Source: Lysobacteraceae bacterium P
GTDB taxonomy: Bacteria; Pseudomonadota; Gammaproteobacteria; Xanthomonadales; Xanthomonadaceae
NCBI GenBank assembly: GCA_005503055.1
Contig: SCOX01000004.1
Location: 1-64,000, forward strand
Direction: 5' to 3'
Length of the DNA stretch: 64,000 nucleotides
The translations under genes and the position numbers were made by a program. Each line of letters opens with the position of its first letter. Positions within the stretch are counted from its first letter, which is position 1. Shown in pieces: positions 39,387-47,539 of the stretch. Below the pieces are notes generated by a model. The model saw nothing but the letters and a program-made list of their open reading frames with translations. It did no database searches and was not told the origin of the DNA.

Positions 39387-39528
39387 GCCGGTGGGAGGGT
39401 ATCAGCCTGACCGGGCGGAACAAGACTTGTATTTTGGCCGGGCCGTCGGGTGTGCGCAGATCCGGTACGAGAGGGCGCTTGGCCGGGACTGCGCACGGCT
39501 TGGCGTGGTCTGCCCGCCCGCTGTTTTC

Positions 39529-39604
39529 GTCATCCGGCGCAGCCGGGACCCAGGCCGGGCGCGCTTGCGCCGATGGCGATTCGGACGCGAGATCGGCCTG
39601 GGTC
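39529..39604. repeat. REP-like inverted pair upstream of dnaE
   Basis: CGTCATCCGGCGCAGCCGGGACCCAGGCCGGG (39529-39560) has the REP-like form also seen at 27172 and 46005. GACCCAGGCC (39547-39556) is repeated exactly in inverted orientation as GGCCTGGGTC (39595-39604). It lies in the 230-bp leader region between dnaE and the DUF1232-like gene. Confidence 0.65.
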
Positions 39605-39616
39605 AGCGCCTGCGCT

Positions 39617-40249
39617 TCACGACACCCGGAACAACCGCCGCGGCAGGTTCCATGGGGCGTAATGCTGCTCGCGGATCCACAGCGCGTGCTGCCACAGGGC
39701 CAGTTCGTCCATGCGATCGCGGACCCAGGCGGCGCGGCGCTCCTGGGCGGAACCGTCGGGGTGTTCGGCCCGGCGGTACGCGCAGAAATCGCGATAGTCC
39801 TCCACGTCGTCGGCGAAGGCCGGCCAGGCCAGTTCGATCAGCAATACGTCGTCGAGCTGGCCGAGCAGCGGCGTGCGATCGGCGATCAGATCGTCTTCGC
39901 GATCGATGTACGCCAGCAGCTTGCCGATGCGGGCATGGCTGGCCTCGTCGGCATCCCAGTCGTCGTCGAGCAGCAGTGCGCGCAGCTCCTGCACGCGTTG
40001 CAGGCGCGAGTCGATCACCTCGTGCGCCTGCCCCGAGGGCAGCCGTATCAGCCAGGACGCGAGCTGCTGCAGGCGATCGCCGTCGACACGCGGTGCGTCG
40101 GCGTGGATCTCGTGCAGGAGTTGATCGAACTGGACGACCGCCGCGTCCGCCAGCGGGATCGCACTGGCGTCCTCGCGCGCGCCCATGCCGCTGTACATGT
40201 GGTCGAAGGGCAGCGGCTGCGCAGTGGGAGTGGGGTGGAACATGCGCAT
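39617..40249 (-). CDS. DUF1232 (YkvA)-like protein, copy A
   Basis: 210 residues from the ATG at 40249, chosen because GAGG lies 6 nt upstream; an ATG two codons later is also possible. The core REDDLIADRTPLLGQLDDVLLIELAWPAFADDVEDYRDFCAYRR matches the DUF1232/YkvA pattern (D.IPD..P.LG.LDD). In this copy the first half is worn (IADRTP instead of IPDWMP). No clear membrane span is seen, unlike many YkvA proteins. It is paralogous to copy B upstream: same order, same length, both ending FRV plus one residue. Function unknown. Confidence 0.7.
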   Translation of the reverse strand: MRMFHPTPTAQPLPFDHMYSGMGAREDASAIPLADAAVVQFDQLLHEIHADAPRVDGDRLQQLASWLIRLPSGQAHEVIDSRLQRVQELRALLLDDDWDADEASHARIGKLLAYIDREDDLIADRTPLLGQLDDVLLIELAWPAFADDVEDYRDFCAYRRAEHPDGSAQERRAAWVRDRMDELALWQHALWIREQHYAPWNLPRRLFRVS

Positions 40250-40438
40250 GGCACACCTCGCTCGCCGGCTTGGACCGGGCCCGCGCGGTGGCCGGCGTTT
40301 CGCGCGAGCCGTCCCGCAATCCGTTCGCGGGATGCACGCCGATGATGCGCCGATCACCCGGAGATGTCAGCGCACCCGTTAACGCTTCGGCGATTGCACT
40401 GTGCGCTCCGGCGCATTCACGGCGATGAATGGCCACAC

Positions 40439-40470
40439 GCGCGAAGGCCGCCTTGCGGCGGCCTTCGCGC
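40439..40470. other. Perfect 14-bp stem-loop between DUF1232-like genes
   Basis: GCGCGAAGGCCGCC (40439-40452) and its exact complement (40457-40470) enclose a TTGC loop, 16 bp beyond the stop of copy B. No T-run follows on either strand, so it may stabilise the 3' end or act as an attenuator between the paralogues rather than as a simple terminator. Confidence 0.55.
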
Positions 40471-40486
40471 ACGTCGTCGTGCCGAT

Positions 40487-41131
40487 TCAGTGGACGCGGA
40501 ACATCGGGACCGTTTCGGGCAGGAAGCTGCTTTCGCGGATCTGGCGCTGATACTGGGCCAGCACGGCCTGTTCGTAGCGGACTTGTTCCCAGTCGGCGCG
40601 GGTGAAGACGAATCCGGACAGGTTGCGGTTGCGCATGCGGGCCTCCTCGCTGCGCGCCCGGCAGAAATCGAGGTAATCGTCCACTTCGGTCGCCAGCCGC
40701 GGCCAGGCCGTCTCGACCACGATCGCATCGTCCAGCCGTCCGACCTGCGGCATCCAGTCGGGGATCAGGTCGTCACGGCTGCGCGCGTACTCGACGATGG
40801 CCGTGGCGGTGGTCTCCACGGCATCGTTGGCCGGCTGCCACTGGCGGTCGTCACGCAGGTGTTCGACGGCGGCGATCCAGCGCAGGCGCTGGCGGATGCA
40901 CGGCGGGGCGGCCCCGGTATGACCCGGCCGGGACAATTCACGCCCGGCGGAAGCGAGCTGGTCGGTCGCCAGCGGCTGGCCGCCGCCGATGCGGGCCAGC
41001 AGGTTGTTGAAGCGGTCGACATCGATCGCGCTCAGCTCGAATCCGTTGATGCAGCGCCGGCGGCTCGGTCCATCGAAGGGGTTGCGCAGGATCGCGGGGA
41101 GCGGGTTCACGGCGGAAAACAGAGCGTTCAT
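40487..41131 (-). CDS. DUF1232 (YkvA)-like protein, copy B
   Basis: 214 residues from the ATG at 41131, with GGAG 8 nt upstream. The core SRDDLIPDWMPQVGRLDDAIVVETAWPRLATEVDDYLDFCRAR fits DUF1232 more closely than copy A. The N-terminal half (FNNLLARIGGGQPLATDQLASAG, RQRLRWIAAVEHLRDD) parallels copy A (FDQLLHEIHADAPRVDGDRLQQLASW, SRLQRVQELRALLLDD). It ends FRVH. It is divergent from the CadC-like regulator gene with 141 bp between them, so both may answer to that regulator. Function unknown. Confidence 0.75.
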   Translation of the reverse strand: MNALFSAVNPLPAILRNPFDGPSRRRCINGFELSAIDVDRFNNLLARIGGGQPLATDQLASAGRELSRPGHTGAAPPCIRQRLRWIAAVEHLRDDRQWQPANDAVETTATAIVEYARSRDDLIPDWMPQVGRLDDAIVVETAWPRLATEVDDYLDFCRARSEEARMRNRNLSGFVFTRADWEQVRYEQAVLAQYQRQIRESSFLPETVPMFRVH

Positions 41132-41226
41132 GGCGGTACTCCGGGGGAGGGGTGGCACCGTTCTTGCGGCGCCGGATCAGGTTCCCCCTCCGTCCCGGTT
41201 GAGTCATGATGGCCGGGCGCGCCTTT

Positions 41227-41264
41227 CCTCATCGTCCGCTCTGGTTGATGAGGTCGTGATGAGG
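41227..41264. promoter_or_regulatory. Inverted/direct repeat in divergent promoter region (possible operator)
   Basis: CCTCATC (41227-41233), then its complement GATGAGG at 41247-41253 and again at 41258-41264, lie just before the regulator ATG at 41273. The last copy also supplies the ribosome binding site (GAGG). A bound protein could therefore block translation or transcription of the regulator. Autoregulation is inferred. Confidence 0.4.
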
Positions 41265-41272
41265 TTTCTGCG

Positions 41273-43432
41273 ATGGACTCCCTCAGGGCGGTGGGCCAGG
41301 GAGGGCCGACGTCCGAGCGCTACCGGTTCGACGATGTTCTCGTCGATGCCACGGCGCACACTCTTTCCCGCAACGGCACCGCCCAGACGGTGGAGCCGAA
41401 GGCCTTCGCCGTGCTGCTCATCCTGCTGCGCCGCGCCGGCGAGCTGGTCGGGCGGGACGACCTGCTCGATCAGGTCTGGGGGCACCGGCACGTCACGCCG
41501 GGGGTACTGACCCGTGTCATCGCGCAGTTGCGTGCGGTCCTGGGCGACGATTCCCAGCACCCGCGCTACATCCAGACCCATCACGCCCTGGGCTACCGGT
41601 TCATCGGCGACCTCCTGGTCGAGGCGATGCCGATCGCAGCGGCGGACGCGACGGCCGAGGCCGGGTCTGTCGCCCAGGCGCGCGCGCCCGACCGTGAAAC
41701 GGAAGATCGCGGGCCCATCGCCGCCCCCGTTCCGCCCGCAGGCGAGACCGGCCCGGAACCCCACCCGCATCCCGACGAGCCCGTCCATCGGGCCCGCCAT
41801 TGGCCGTGGTTCGCCGGCGCGATCGCACTGGCGGTCGTCGCCCTGGGCGCCTGGCTGCTGCAACCGCGCGGCGGTCTGCTGCAGCCCAAGGAACCCTCGA
41901 TCGCCGTGCTGCCGTTCACCACGCTCAGCGACACCAGCGGCGACCGTTATTTCGCCGAGGGCCTGGCCGTGGAGATGCATTCCGCGCTCGCCGGCGTGCA
42001 CGGCCTCAAGGTCGCGACGTGGATTCCGCCCGGAGCCGTGGCCGGCGAGGATGCGCGCACGATCGGCAATCGCCTGGGCGTGGCCACCGTGCTCGACGCC
42101 AGCGTGCGCCGCGATCGCGACCGCGTGCGCATCAGCGCCCGCCTGTCGGACACGCGCACCGGTTACATCCTGTGGAGCCAGACCTACGAACACGATGTCG
42201 CCGACGTGTTCGCCACCCAGAGCGACATCGCGCAGCAGGTCGTCTCCGCGCTCGTCGGCGTGCTGCCCGAAGGCAACGAAGGCCTGCGCCGTCGCCTGAA
42301 GCCGACCCAGAACGTCGCCGCATTCGACGCCTACCTGAAAGGGCTGCAGTCGCTGGTCGACGGCCGCTCCGACGACGCGATCGTCTCCTTCCGCACCGCA
42401 CTCGACAGCGACAGCGGGTTCGCGCGCGCACAGGCGGGCATCTGCCAGGCGGAGATCGACCGCTTCGAGGCGATGCGCGGCGCCGATGCATTCGAGAATG
42501 CGCGTCTGGCCTGTCTGCGCGCGCAGAAGATGGACCCGACGATGGGCACGGTGAAGCTCGCGCTGGGCGACCTGTATCGGGTACGAGGCGAATTCCGCAA
42601 GGCGAGCGAGTTCTACGACAGCGCCCGCAACGATCCGGAAACAGCCTCCAACGCGACGGTCGGCCTGGCGGAGGTCGCTTCCGCACAAGGCGATCGCACG
42701 CGCGCGATCGAGCTGTTCGATCAGGCGCTGAAAGTCAGTCCCACCAACGCCTACGCATGGAGCACGAAGGCCTGGGAGCAGTACCTCGCCGACGACCTGC
42801 CGGCGGCGATCGAATCGTCCAAGCGCGCGATCAAGCTGCGTCCGGAGCGCTCGGTCCTGTGGGCCGCGCTGGGCTTCTACCAGTTGACCCACGGAGATAC
42901 CACCGAAGCGGAGAAATCGCTGGAACACTCCAACGCGCTGGAACCCAATCACGTCGCAACGGCGAACCTGGCCACGCTCAAGTACCAGGCCGGCGACTAC
43001 GCAGCCGCGGCGGAGACGTACCGCAAGGCGACGCAGCTCGATCCGGGCGACTTCTATCCCTGGGGCTACCTGGGCGACGCGCTCGTCGCCGCCCACTCGG
43101 CCGACGATGCGCGGCAGGCCTACCGCGAAGCCGCCAACCGCGCGCAACGCTATGTCGAATTGCGCACGGACGATGCGCGCGCCTTCGCGGCGTTGGCCTG
43201 GTACCTGGCCAATCTCGGCGAACGCGAGCGCGTGCCGGCGTTGATGCGCCAAGCCGAGGCGCTGGGCACCGCAAAGGGCGACGTGGCGCTGTTCAACGCG
43301 CAGACCTATGCGTTGCTGGGCGACCTGCCGAGCGCGCGTGCCCGCGTCGAGACGGCGCGTGCCAGCGGCATCGGCACGGCGCTGATCGACACCAACTTCG
43401 TCCTGCAACGCGCAGGACTCGCACGCCAGTAG
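41273..43432 (+). CDS. CadC-type transmembrane wHTH regulator with TPR domain
   Basis: 719 residues. An OmpR/PhoB-type winged helix occupies about 15-113 (RFDDVLVDATAHTLSRNGTAQTVEPKAFAVLLILLRRAGELVGRDDLLDQVWG, ending HHALGYRFIG). A Pro-rich linker and one membrane span (about 178-197) follow. Outside lie a TolB/FlgO-like domain (SIAVLPFTTLSDTSGDRYFAEGLAVEMHSAL, VLDASVRRDRDRVRISARLSDTRTGYILWSQTYEHD) and a long TPR array (about 350-715). This is the plan of ToxR/CadC-like one-component membrane regulators common in xanthomonads. DNA binding is inside and the sensing or partner-binding part is outside. Neighbours suggest the divergent DUF1232-like pair and the two downstream microproteins as targets. 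Confidence 0.88.
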   Translation: MDSLRAVGQGGPTSERYRFDDVLVDATAHTLSRNGTAQTVEPKAFAVLLILLRRAGELVGRDDLLDQVWGHRHVTPGVLTRVIAQLRAVLGDDSQHPRYIQTHHALGYRFIGDLLVEAMPIAAADATAEAGSVAQARAPDRETEDRGPIAAPVPPAGETGPEPHPHPDEPVHRARHWPWFAGAIALAVVALGAWLLQPRGGLLQPKEPSIAVLPFTTLSDTSGDRYFAEGLAVEMHSALAGVHGLKVATWIPPGAVAGEDARTIGNRLGVATVLDASVRRDRDRVRISARLSDTRTGYILWSQTYEHDVADVFATQSDIAQQVVSALVGVLPEGNEGLRRRLKPTQNVAAFDAYLKGLQSLVDGRSDDAIVSFRTALDSDSGFARAQAGICQAEIDRFEAMRGADAFENARLACLRAQKMDPTMGTVKLALGDLYRVRGEFRKASEFYDSARNDPETASNATVGLAEVASAQGDRTRAIELFDQALKVSPTNAYAWSTKAWEQYLADDLPAAIESSKRAIKLRPERSVLWAALGFYQLTHGDTTEAEKSLEHSNALEPNHVATANLATLKYQAGDYAAAAETYRKATQLDPGDFYPWGYLGDALVAAHSADDARQAYREAANRAQRYVELRTDDARAFAALAWYLANLGERERVPALMRQAEALGTAKGDVALFNAQTYALLGDLPSARARVETARASGIGTALIDTNFVLQRAGLARQ

Positions 43433-43501
43433 GACGCTCCAGCAAGACTCGCGCACTCGTCCACGCCGGTCGGCGCGGACATTCCCCCAGAGGAGAACGA
43501 C

Positions 43502-43741
43502 ATGCACGACTCGAAATCACCGCAGTCAACGGCGACGCTGCCGAAAGAGCCCGTCTTCGGCTTCGTGGATGCGGAACACAAGGAGTTCCGCATCTACCTG
43601 CCGCTGGTGCCGGAACGGCTGGTCGTCGTCTGCTGGGACGTGGACCCGGTGGCAGGCGGAGGCACACCGACGAAACCGCCGAAGAAGGTCGAATTCGAGG
43701 TCAAGCCGGCGCCGCCCGAAGGGTGGCCGCCGAACAATTGA
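43502..43741 (+). CDS. Hypothetical microprotein (79 aa)
   Basis: 79 residues after a strong ribosome binding site (GAGGAG, 7 nt before the ATG). The middle reads as a small beta-type unit (VFGFVDAEHKEFRIYLPLVPERLVVVCWDVDP) and the ends are Pro/Lys-rich (TPTKPPKKVEFEVKPAPPEGWPPNN). No signal peptide or membrane span. I do not recognise a family. It lies 69 bp after the regulator on the same strand and 89 bp before a second microprotein that shares the PTK/PTKP motif. The good ribosome binding site and continuous domain-like core argue that it is real. Confidence 0.65.
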   Translation: MHDSKSPQSTATLPKEPVFGFVDAEHKEFRIYLPLVPERLVVVCWDVDPVAGGGTPTKPPKKVEFEVKPAPPEGWPPNN

Positions 43742-43830
43742 GATCCGATGGAGTTGCGCCGCCAAGCGGCAGAGGCCGGTGTCCCCCGACACCGTTCTGA
43801 CGCCAGGGAGGGCATTCCCGGGAGTACGTC

Positions 43831-43971
43831 ATGACCAAGAACACGAGCCCGACGGGCACCAAGCCCACCGATCCGCCGTCGCCGGAAAGCGGCACGACAC
43901 CCACCAAGCCGCGCAAGCAGCAGGCGATGGAAGGCGGCGCAAGCGAGGAAGAAGAGGAAGAAGAGGAATAG
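43831..43971 (+). CDS. Hypothetical microprotein (46 aa) with poly-Glu tail
   Basis: 46 residues. GGGAG stands 6 nt before the ATG. The sequence is Thr/Pro/Lys-rich at first (TKPTDPPSPESGTTPTKPRKQ) and ends in eight consecutive Glu residues, so it is probably disordered with a charged tail. The PTKP motif is shared with the microprotein upstream. It ends 30 bp from the convergent rnhB. The acidic tail is not simply codon drift, since GAG and GAA alternate. No family is recognised; reality as a gene is likely but not proven. Confidence 0.55.
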   Translation: MTKNTSPTGTKPTDPPSPESGTTPTKPRKQQAMEGGASEEEEEEEE

Positions 43972-44001
43972 CCTCGGACGCGCGACCGCTGCGTCGGCCC
44001 G

Positions 44002-44700
44002 TCACGTGGCCGGCGCGGCCTGCGGCGGCAAGTCGAACAACGCTTCGGCCGTCGCGGCTTCTTCCCCGCGGCCGGTCTGGAGCGACATCCGCACCGGCTC
44101 GAAACTGCGCCGATGCTCCGGACACGGTCCGTGCGTGGCCAGCGCGGACAGATGCACGGGCGTGCTGTAGCCCTTGTGCTGGTCGAAGCCGTAGAGCGGG
44201 AAGCGCTCGTGCAGCTCCCGCATGTAGCGATCGCGCGCGACCTTGGCGAGGATCGACGCGGCCATGATGGAGCGGTCGCGCGCATCGCCGCCGATCCACG
44301 CTTCGGCCGCGCAGGGCAGTGCGCGCGGCAATGCGTTTCCGTCGATACGCACCACGTCGACGCGATGGTGCAGGCAGGCGATCGCGCGGCTCATGCCGGC
44401 CATCGTCGCCTGGTAGATGTTGATGCGGTCGATTTCCGCGGCCGTGACGAACTCGATGTGCCACGCCAGTGCGCGTTCGACGATGCGCTCGTACAGCGCT
44501 TCGCGACGCTGCGCGGTGAGCTGCTTGGAATCGTCCAGACCGTTGATGGGCGTTCGTCCCGGTGCGAACACCACCGCCGCGACGACGACGGGGCCCGCGA
44601 GCGGACCGCGCCCGGCTTCGTCCACGCCGGCCACGCGCGGCGGTGCGCCGTCGCGACGCGCGCCCAGTTCCAGCGGCATCTGCGCGGCGTCATGCGACAT
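44002..44700 (-). CDS. rnhB: Ribonuclease HII
   Basis: 232 residues from the ATG at 44700. [24 protein letters not shown] carries the catalytic [37 protein letters not shown] and [15 protein letters not shown] are further RNase HII blocks. It removes ribonucleotides from DNA-RNA junctions. The start overlaps lpxB by 11 bp, the common lpxB-rnhB arrangement. The C-terminal tail (about 20 residues) is longer than in E. coli. Confidence 0.95.
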   Translation of the reverse strand: MSHDAAQMPLELGARRDGAPPRVAGVDEAGRGPLAGPVVVAAVVFAPGRTPINGLDDSKQLTAQRREALYERIVERALAWHIEFVTAAEIDRINIYQATMAGMSRAIACLHHRVDVVRIDGNALPRALPCAAEAWIGGDARDRSIMAASILAKVARDRYMRELHERFPLYGFDQHKGYSTPVHLSALATHGPCPEHRRSFEPVRMSLQTGRGEEAATAEALFDLPPQAAPAT

Positions 44701-45892
44701 GGCGCGCCTCGATGAGTTCGACGATCGCATCGGCTGCGCGCGCGGAGGCGTTCTGGCGCAATTGCAGGTGAAGTTCGCGGAACTTCGGTTCCAGCGCCGC
44801 GCCCGCGGCGGGATCGCGCAGGAACGGTGCGACGGCGGCGGCGAGTTTGTCAGCCGTGCAGTTCTCCTGCATCAGCTCGGGCACCACCGGCGATCCGGCG
44901 AGCACGTTCGGCAGCGAGTAGTGCGCGACTTTCAGGAGTCCGAGCCCTTTCACCAGCGTGTAGGTCTGCGGCGCGACCTTGTATGCCACGACCATCGGGC
45001 GCTTGGCCAGCATCGCCTCCAGCGTGGCGGTGCCGGACGCGAGCAGGATCGCGTCGCTGGCGATCATCAATGTGCGCGCCTGGCCGTTGAGGATGCGCAA
45101 TGACGCGCTGAGCGCGAGGCTGTCGGGGTGCGCGGCCAGAACGCGCTGGAACGCTGCGCGGGCGTGTTCGTTCGCCATCGGCACGACGACCTGCAGCGCC
45201 GGGTCCATCGCCAGCAACTGCGACGCGGCAGAAAGGAAGTCGGCGCCCAGGCGCTCGATCTCGCCCACGCGCGAGCCGGGCAGGAGTGCGAGCAACCGGC
45301 GTTGCAGGTCCAGGCCGAGCTGGCGTCGCGCGGCGGTGCGATCGGGATCCAGCGGCATCTCGTCGGCCAGCGGATGGCCGACGAACCGCGCGTCCACGCC
45401 ATGCCGCGCGTAGATCGCCGGTTCCATCGGGAACAGGCACAGCACACGGTCCGCGCTGCGGCCGATCTTTTCCGCACGCTTTTCGCGCCAGGCCCACACC
45501 GACGGACTGACGTAGTGCACCGTGCGCAGGCCGCGTTCGCGCGCCCAGCGTTCGACCCCGAGGTTGAAGTCCGGGGCGTCGATGCCGATGAAGACGTCGG
45601 GTCGCCAGGCGAGCAGGCGCTGCCGGAACGCGCGTCGCAAGCGCAGCAATCGCGGCAGGTGGCGCAGCACTTCCGCCAGGCCCATGACGGCCAATTCCGA
45701 GGCGTCGTGCCAGCTGTCGAACCCGGCCGCGCGCATCTGGTCGCCGCCGATGCCGGCGAACTCCGCATCGGGGAAACGCGCGCGAAGTTCCGCGATCAGG
45801 CCCGCGCCGAGCAGGTCGCCCGATGCCTCACCCGCGCACAGGGCAATGCGTCTGGGGCGAGTGGCGGAGGCGGGGGATTCGTAAGGGCTCAA
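44690..45892 (-). CDS. lpxB: Lipid-A-disaccharide synthase
   Basis: 400 residues. [46 protein letters not shown] is the LpxB N-terminus; [31 protein letters not shown] and [21 protein letters not shown] are further hallmarks. It joins UDP-diacylglucosamine and lipid X to the disaccharide of lipid A at the inner membrane. In most proteobacteria it abuts lpxA; here 264 bp including an inverted repeat pair separate them. Downstream it overlaps rnhB. Confidence 0.97.
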   Translation of the reverse strand: MSPYESPASATRPRRIALCAGEASGDLLGAGLIAELRARFPDAEFAGIGGDQMRAAGFDSWHDASELAVMGLAEVLRHLPRLLRLRRAFRQRLLAWRPDVFIGIDAPDFNLGVERWARERGLRTVHYVSPSVWAWREKRAEKIGRSADRVLCLFPMEPAIYARHGVDARFVGHPLADEMPLDPDRTAARRQLGLDLQRRLLALLPGSRVGEIERLGADFLSAASQLLAMDPALQVVVPMANEHARAAFQRVLAAHPDSLALSASLRILNGQARTLMIASDAILLASGTATLEAMLAKRPMVVAYKVAPQTYTLVKGLGLLKVAHYSLPNVLAGSPVVPELMQENCTADKLAAAVAPFLRDPAAGAALEPKFRELHLQLRQNASARAADAIVELIEARHVA

Positions 45893-46004
45893 GGCGTTTG
45901 TCGCGTGGCGACCGCGGCCTGCGTCGGTCGATGGAGATGATAGCCGGGCCTGTCGCGGGTTGGCTGTCTGGGTCGTGCCGATGAAGCCGTCATCCCTCTC
46001 GAAC

Positions 46005-46117
46005 CGTCAGCCCGGCGAAGGCCGGGATCCAGGCCTTCAAACCGGACGGCGGGCGTGGTTCGACAAAGGGTTGCTTGAGCACCTGGATCCAGGCCTTCGC
46101 CGGGACCAGGCCGGGGA
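46005..46117. repeat. Inverted REP-like pair in the lpxA-lpxB gap
   Basis: CCGGCGAAGGCCGGGATCCAGG (from 46012) returns in inverted form near 46082-46103 (CCTGGATCCAGGCCTTCGCCGG), 70 bp apart. With GGTTCGACAAAGG between them, it has the form of a BIME-type pair of REP elements. Its position inside the lpx operon is unusual. Confidence 0.75.
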
Positions 46118-46156
46118 ACTCGTGCGCCGCCACGTGCGAGCTGCCGCGTGGAAAAC

Positions 46157-46942
46157 TCAGCGCAGCAGCGGCCGCTCGCCGGCCTCGATGAAGTCCAGGA
46201 ACGCGCGCGCGTCCTCGCTGCCAGAGGCGAGCTCGGCCAGCTTCGCGCGGGCTTCTTCCAGCGTGCCGCCGGACATGTACAGCGCACGGTAGGCACGCTT
46301 GATCGCGCCAATGCGGTCGGCATCGAAACCGCGACGCTTGAGGCCTTCGCTGTTGATGCCGCGCGGGCGTCCGTAACCGTCCTGGGCGACCATCAAAAAT
46401 GGCGGCACGTCGCCGTTGACCAGCGCGCCCATGCCGATGAACGCGTGCGCGCCGATGCGGCAGAACTGGTGCACGCCGGCGAAGCCGCTGAGGATCACGT
46501 GATCGCCGATGGTGACGTGGCCGGCCAGCGTGGCGTTGTTCGAAAACACGCAGTGGTTGCCGATCATGCAATCGTGCGCGACGTGGGTATAGGCGAGGAA
46601 CCAGTTGTCGTCACCGATGCGGGTGATGCCGCCGCCGGTGCCGGTGCCGCGGTTGATCGTGGTGAATTCGCGGAACAGGTTGCGGTCGCCGATTTCCAGT
46701 TCGACGCGCTCGCCATGGAACTTCTTGTCCTGCGGTTCGCCGCCGATGGCGCAGTGGCCGATGAAGCGGTTCTCGCGACCGATCCGCGTGGGGCCCTGCA
46801 CGGTGCAGTGCGGGCCGAATACCGTGCAGTCGCCGATCTCGACTTCATCGCCGATGTAGCACAACGCGCCCACCTGCACGCCTTCGCCCAGGCGGGCGCC
46901 GGGTTCGACGATGGCGCTGGGATGGATGCGCGCTGCGGTCAT
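46157..46942 (-). CDS. lpxA: UDP-N-acetylglucosamine acyltransferase LpxA
   Basis: 261 residues, the usual length. It is a left-handed beta helix of hexapeptide repeats: [40 protein letters not shown], then [44 protein letters not shown] (with the catalytic His in the YTHVAHDC stretch). The C-terminal helix has [30 protein letters not shown]. It adds the 3-hydroxyacyl chain to UDP-GlcNAc, the first step of lipid A synthesis. It is 3 bp after fabZ. Confidence 0.97.
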   Translation of the reverse strand: MTAARIHPSAIVEPGARLGEGVQVGALCYIGDEVEIGDCTVFGPHCTVQGPTRIGRENRFIGHCAIGGEPQDKKFHGERVELEIGDRNLFREFTTINRGTGTGGGITRIGDDNWFLAYTHVAHDCMIGNHCVFSNNATLAGHVTIGDHVILSGFAGVHQFCRIGAHAFIGMGALVNGDVPPFLMVAQDGYGRPRGINSEGLKRRGFDADRIGAIKRAYRALYMSGGTLEEARAKLAELASGSEDARAFLDFIEAGERPLLR

Positions 46943-46945
46943 CGC

Positions 46946-47401
46946 TCAGCCCTTCGCTTCGGCGCAGACGATCTCCGCGCACGCGACCTGCTCGCCATTG
47001 ACGCTGGCGACGCCGGTGTAGATGGCGACGTTGCGGATCACGCGCTTGATCGACACTTCCAGGTCCAGGCGATCGCCGGGGACCACCATCTTGGAGAACT
47101 TGGCGTTGTCGATCTTCACCAGGTAGAACAGGCGGCCGTCGGCGGTGTTCTGGTTCGACAGCTGGGTCAGCACGCCGCCGGCCTGCGCCAGCGCCTCGAC
47201 CACGAGCACGCCGGGCATCACCGGATGGCCGGGGAAATGGCCCTGGAAGAAGGGCTCGTTGCAGGTGACGTTCTTGTACGCCAGCACGCGCTTGTGCGGT
47301 TCGAGCTCGACCACGCGGTCCACCAGCATGAACGGATAGCGGTGCGGCAGGAGCTTCTGGATGGCGGTGACGTCGAGCGGAAGTTGCACGTTGAGGCTCA
47401 T
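46946..47401 (-). CDS. fabZ: 3-hydroxyacyl-[ACP] dehydratase FabZ
   Basis: 151 residues. [22 protein letters not shown] and [31 protein letters not shown] (active-site His in [12 protein letters not shown]) identify a hotdog-fold FabZ. It dehydrates 3-hydroxyacyl-ACP in fatty acid elongation and competes with LpxA for 3-hydroxyacyl-ACP, which explains its operon position between lpxD and lpxA. Confidence 0.97.
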   Translation of the reverse strand: MSLNVQLPLDVTAIQKLLPHRYPFMLVDRVVELEPHKRVLAYKNVTCNEPFFQGHFPGHPVMPGVLVVEALAQAGGVLTQLSNQNTADGRLFYLVKIDNAKFSKMVVPGDRLDLEVSIKRVIRNVAIYTGVASVNGEQVACAEIVCAEAKG

Positions 47402-47539
47402 GGGGATCCTTGCTTGCGCGTCCCGCGCATGGTGGCCGCGCCTCGTGCGCGACGGTCTAGTCCGGGCGAGGCCCGAAGTTGCGTAAGGGGCGAATCGTAC
47501 CGCGACCGGCGCGAAGGCGCCCCGGACGCCGGTGTACGG

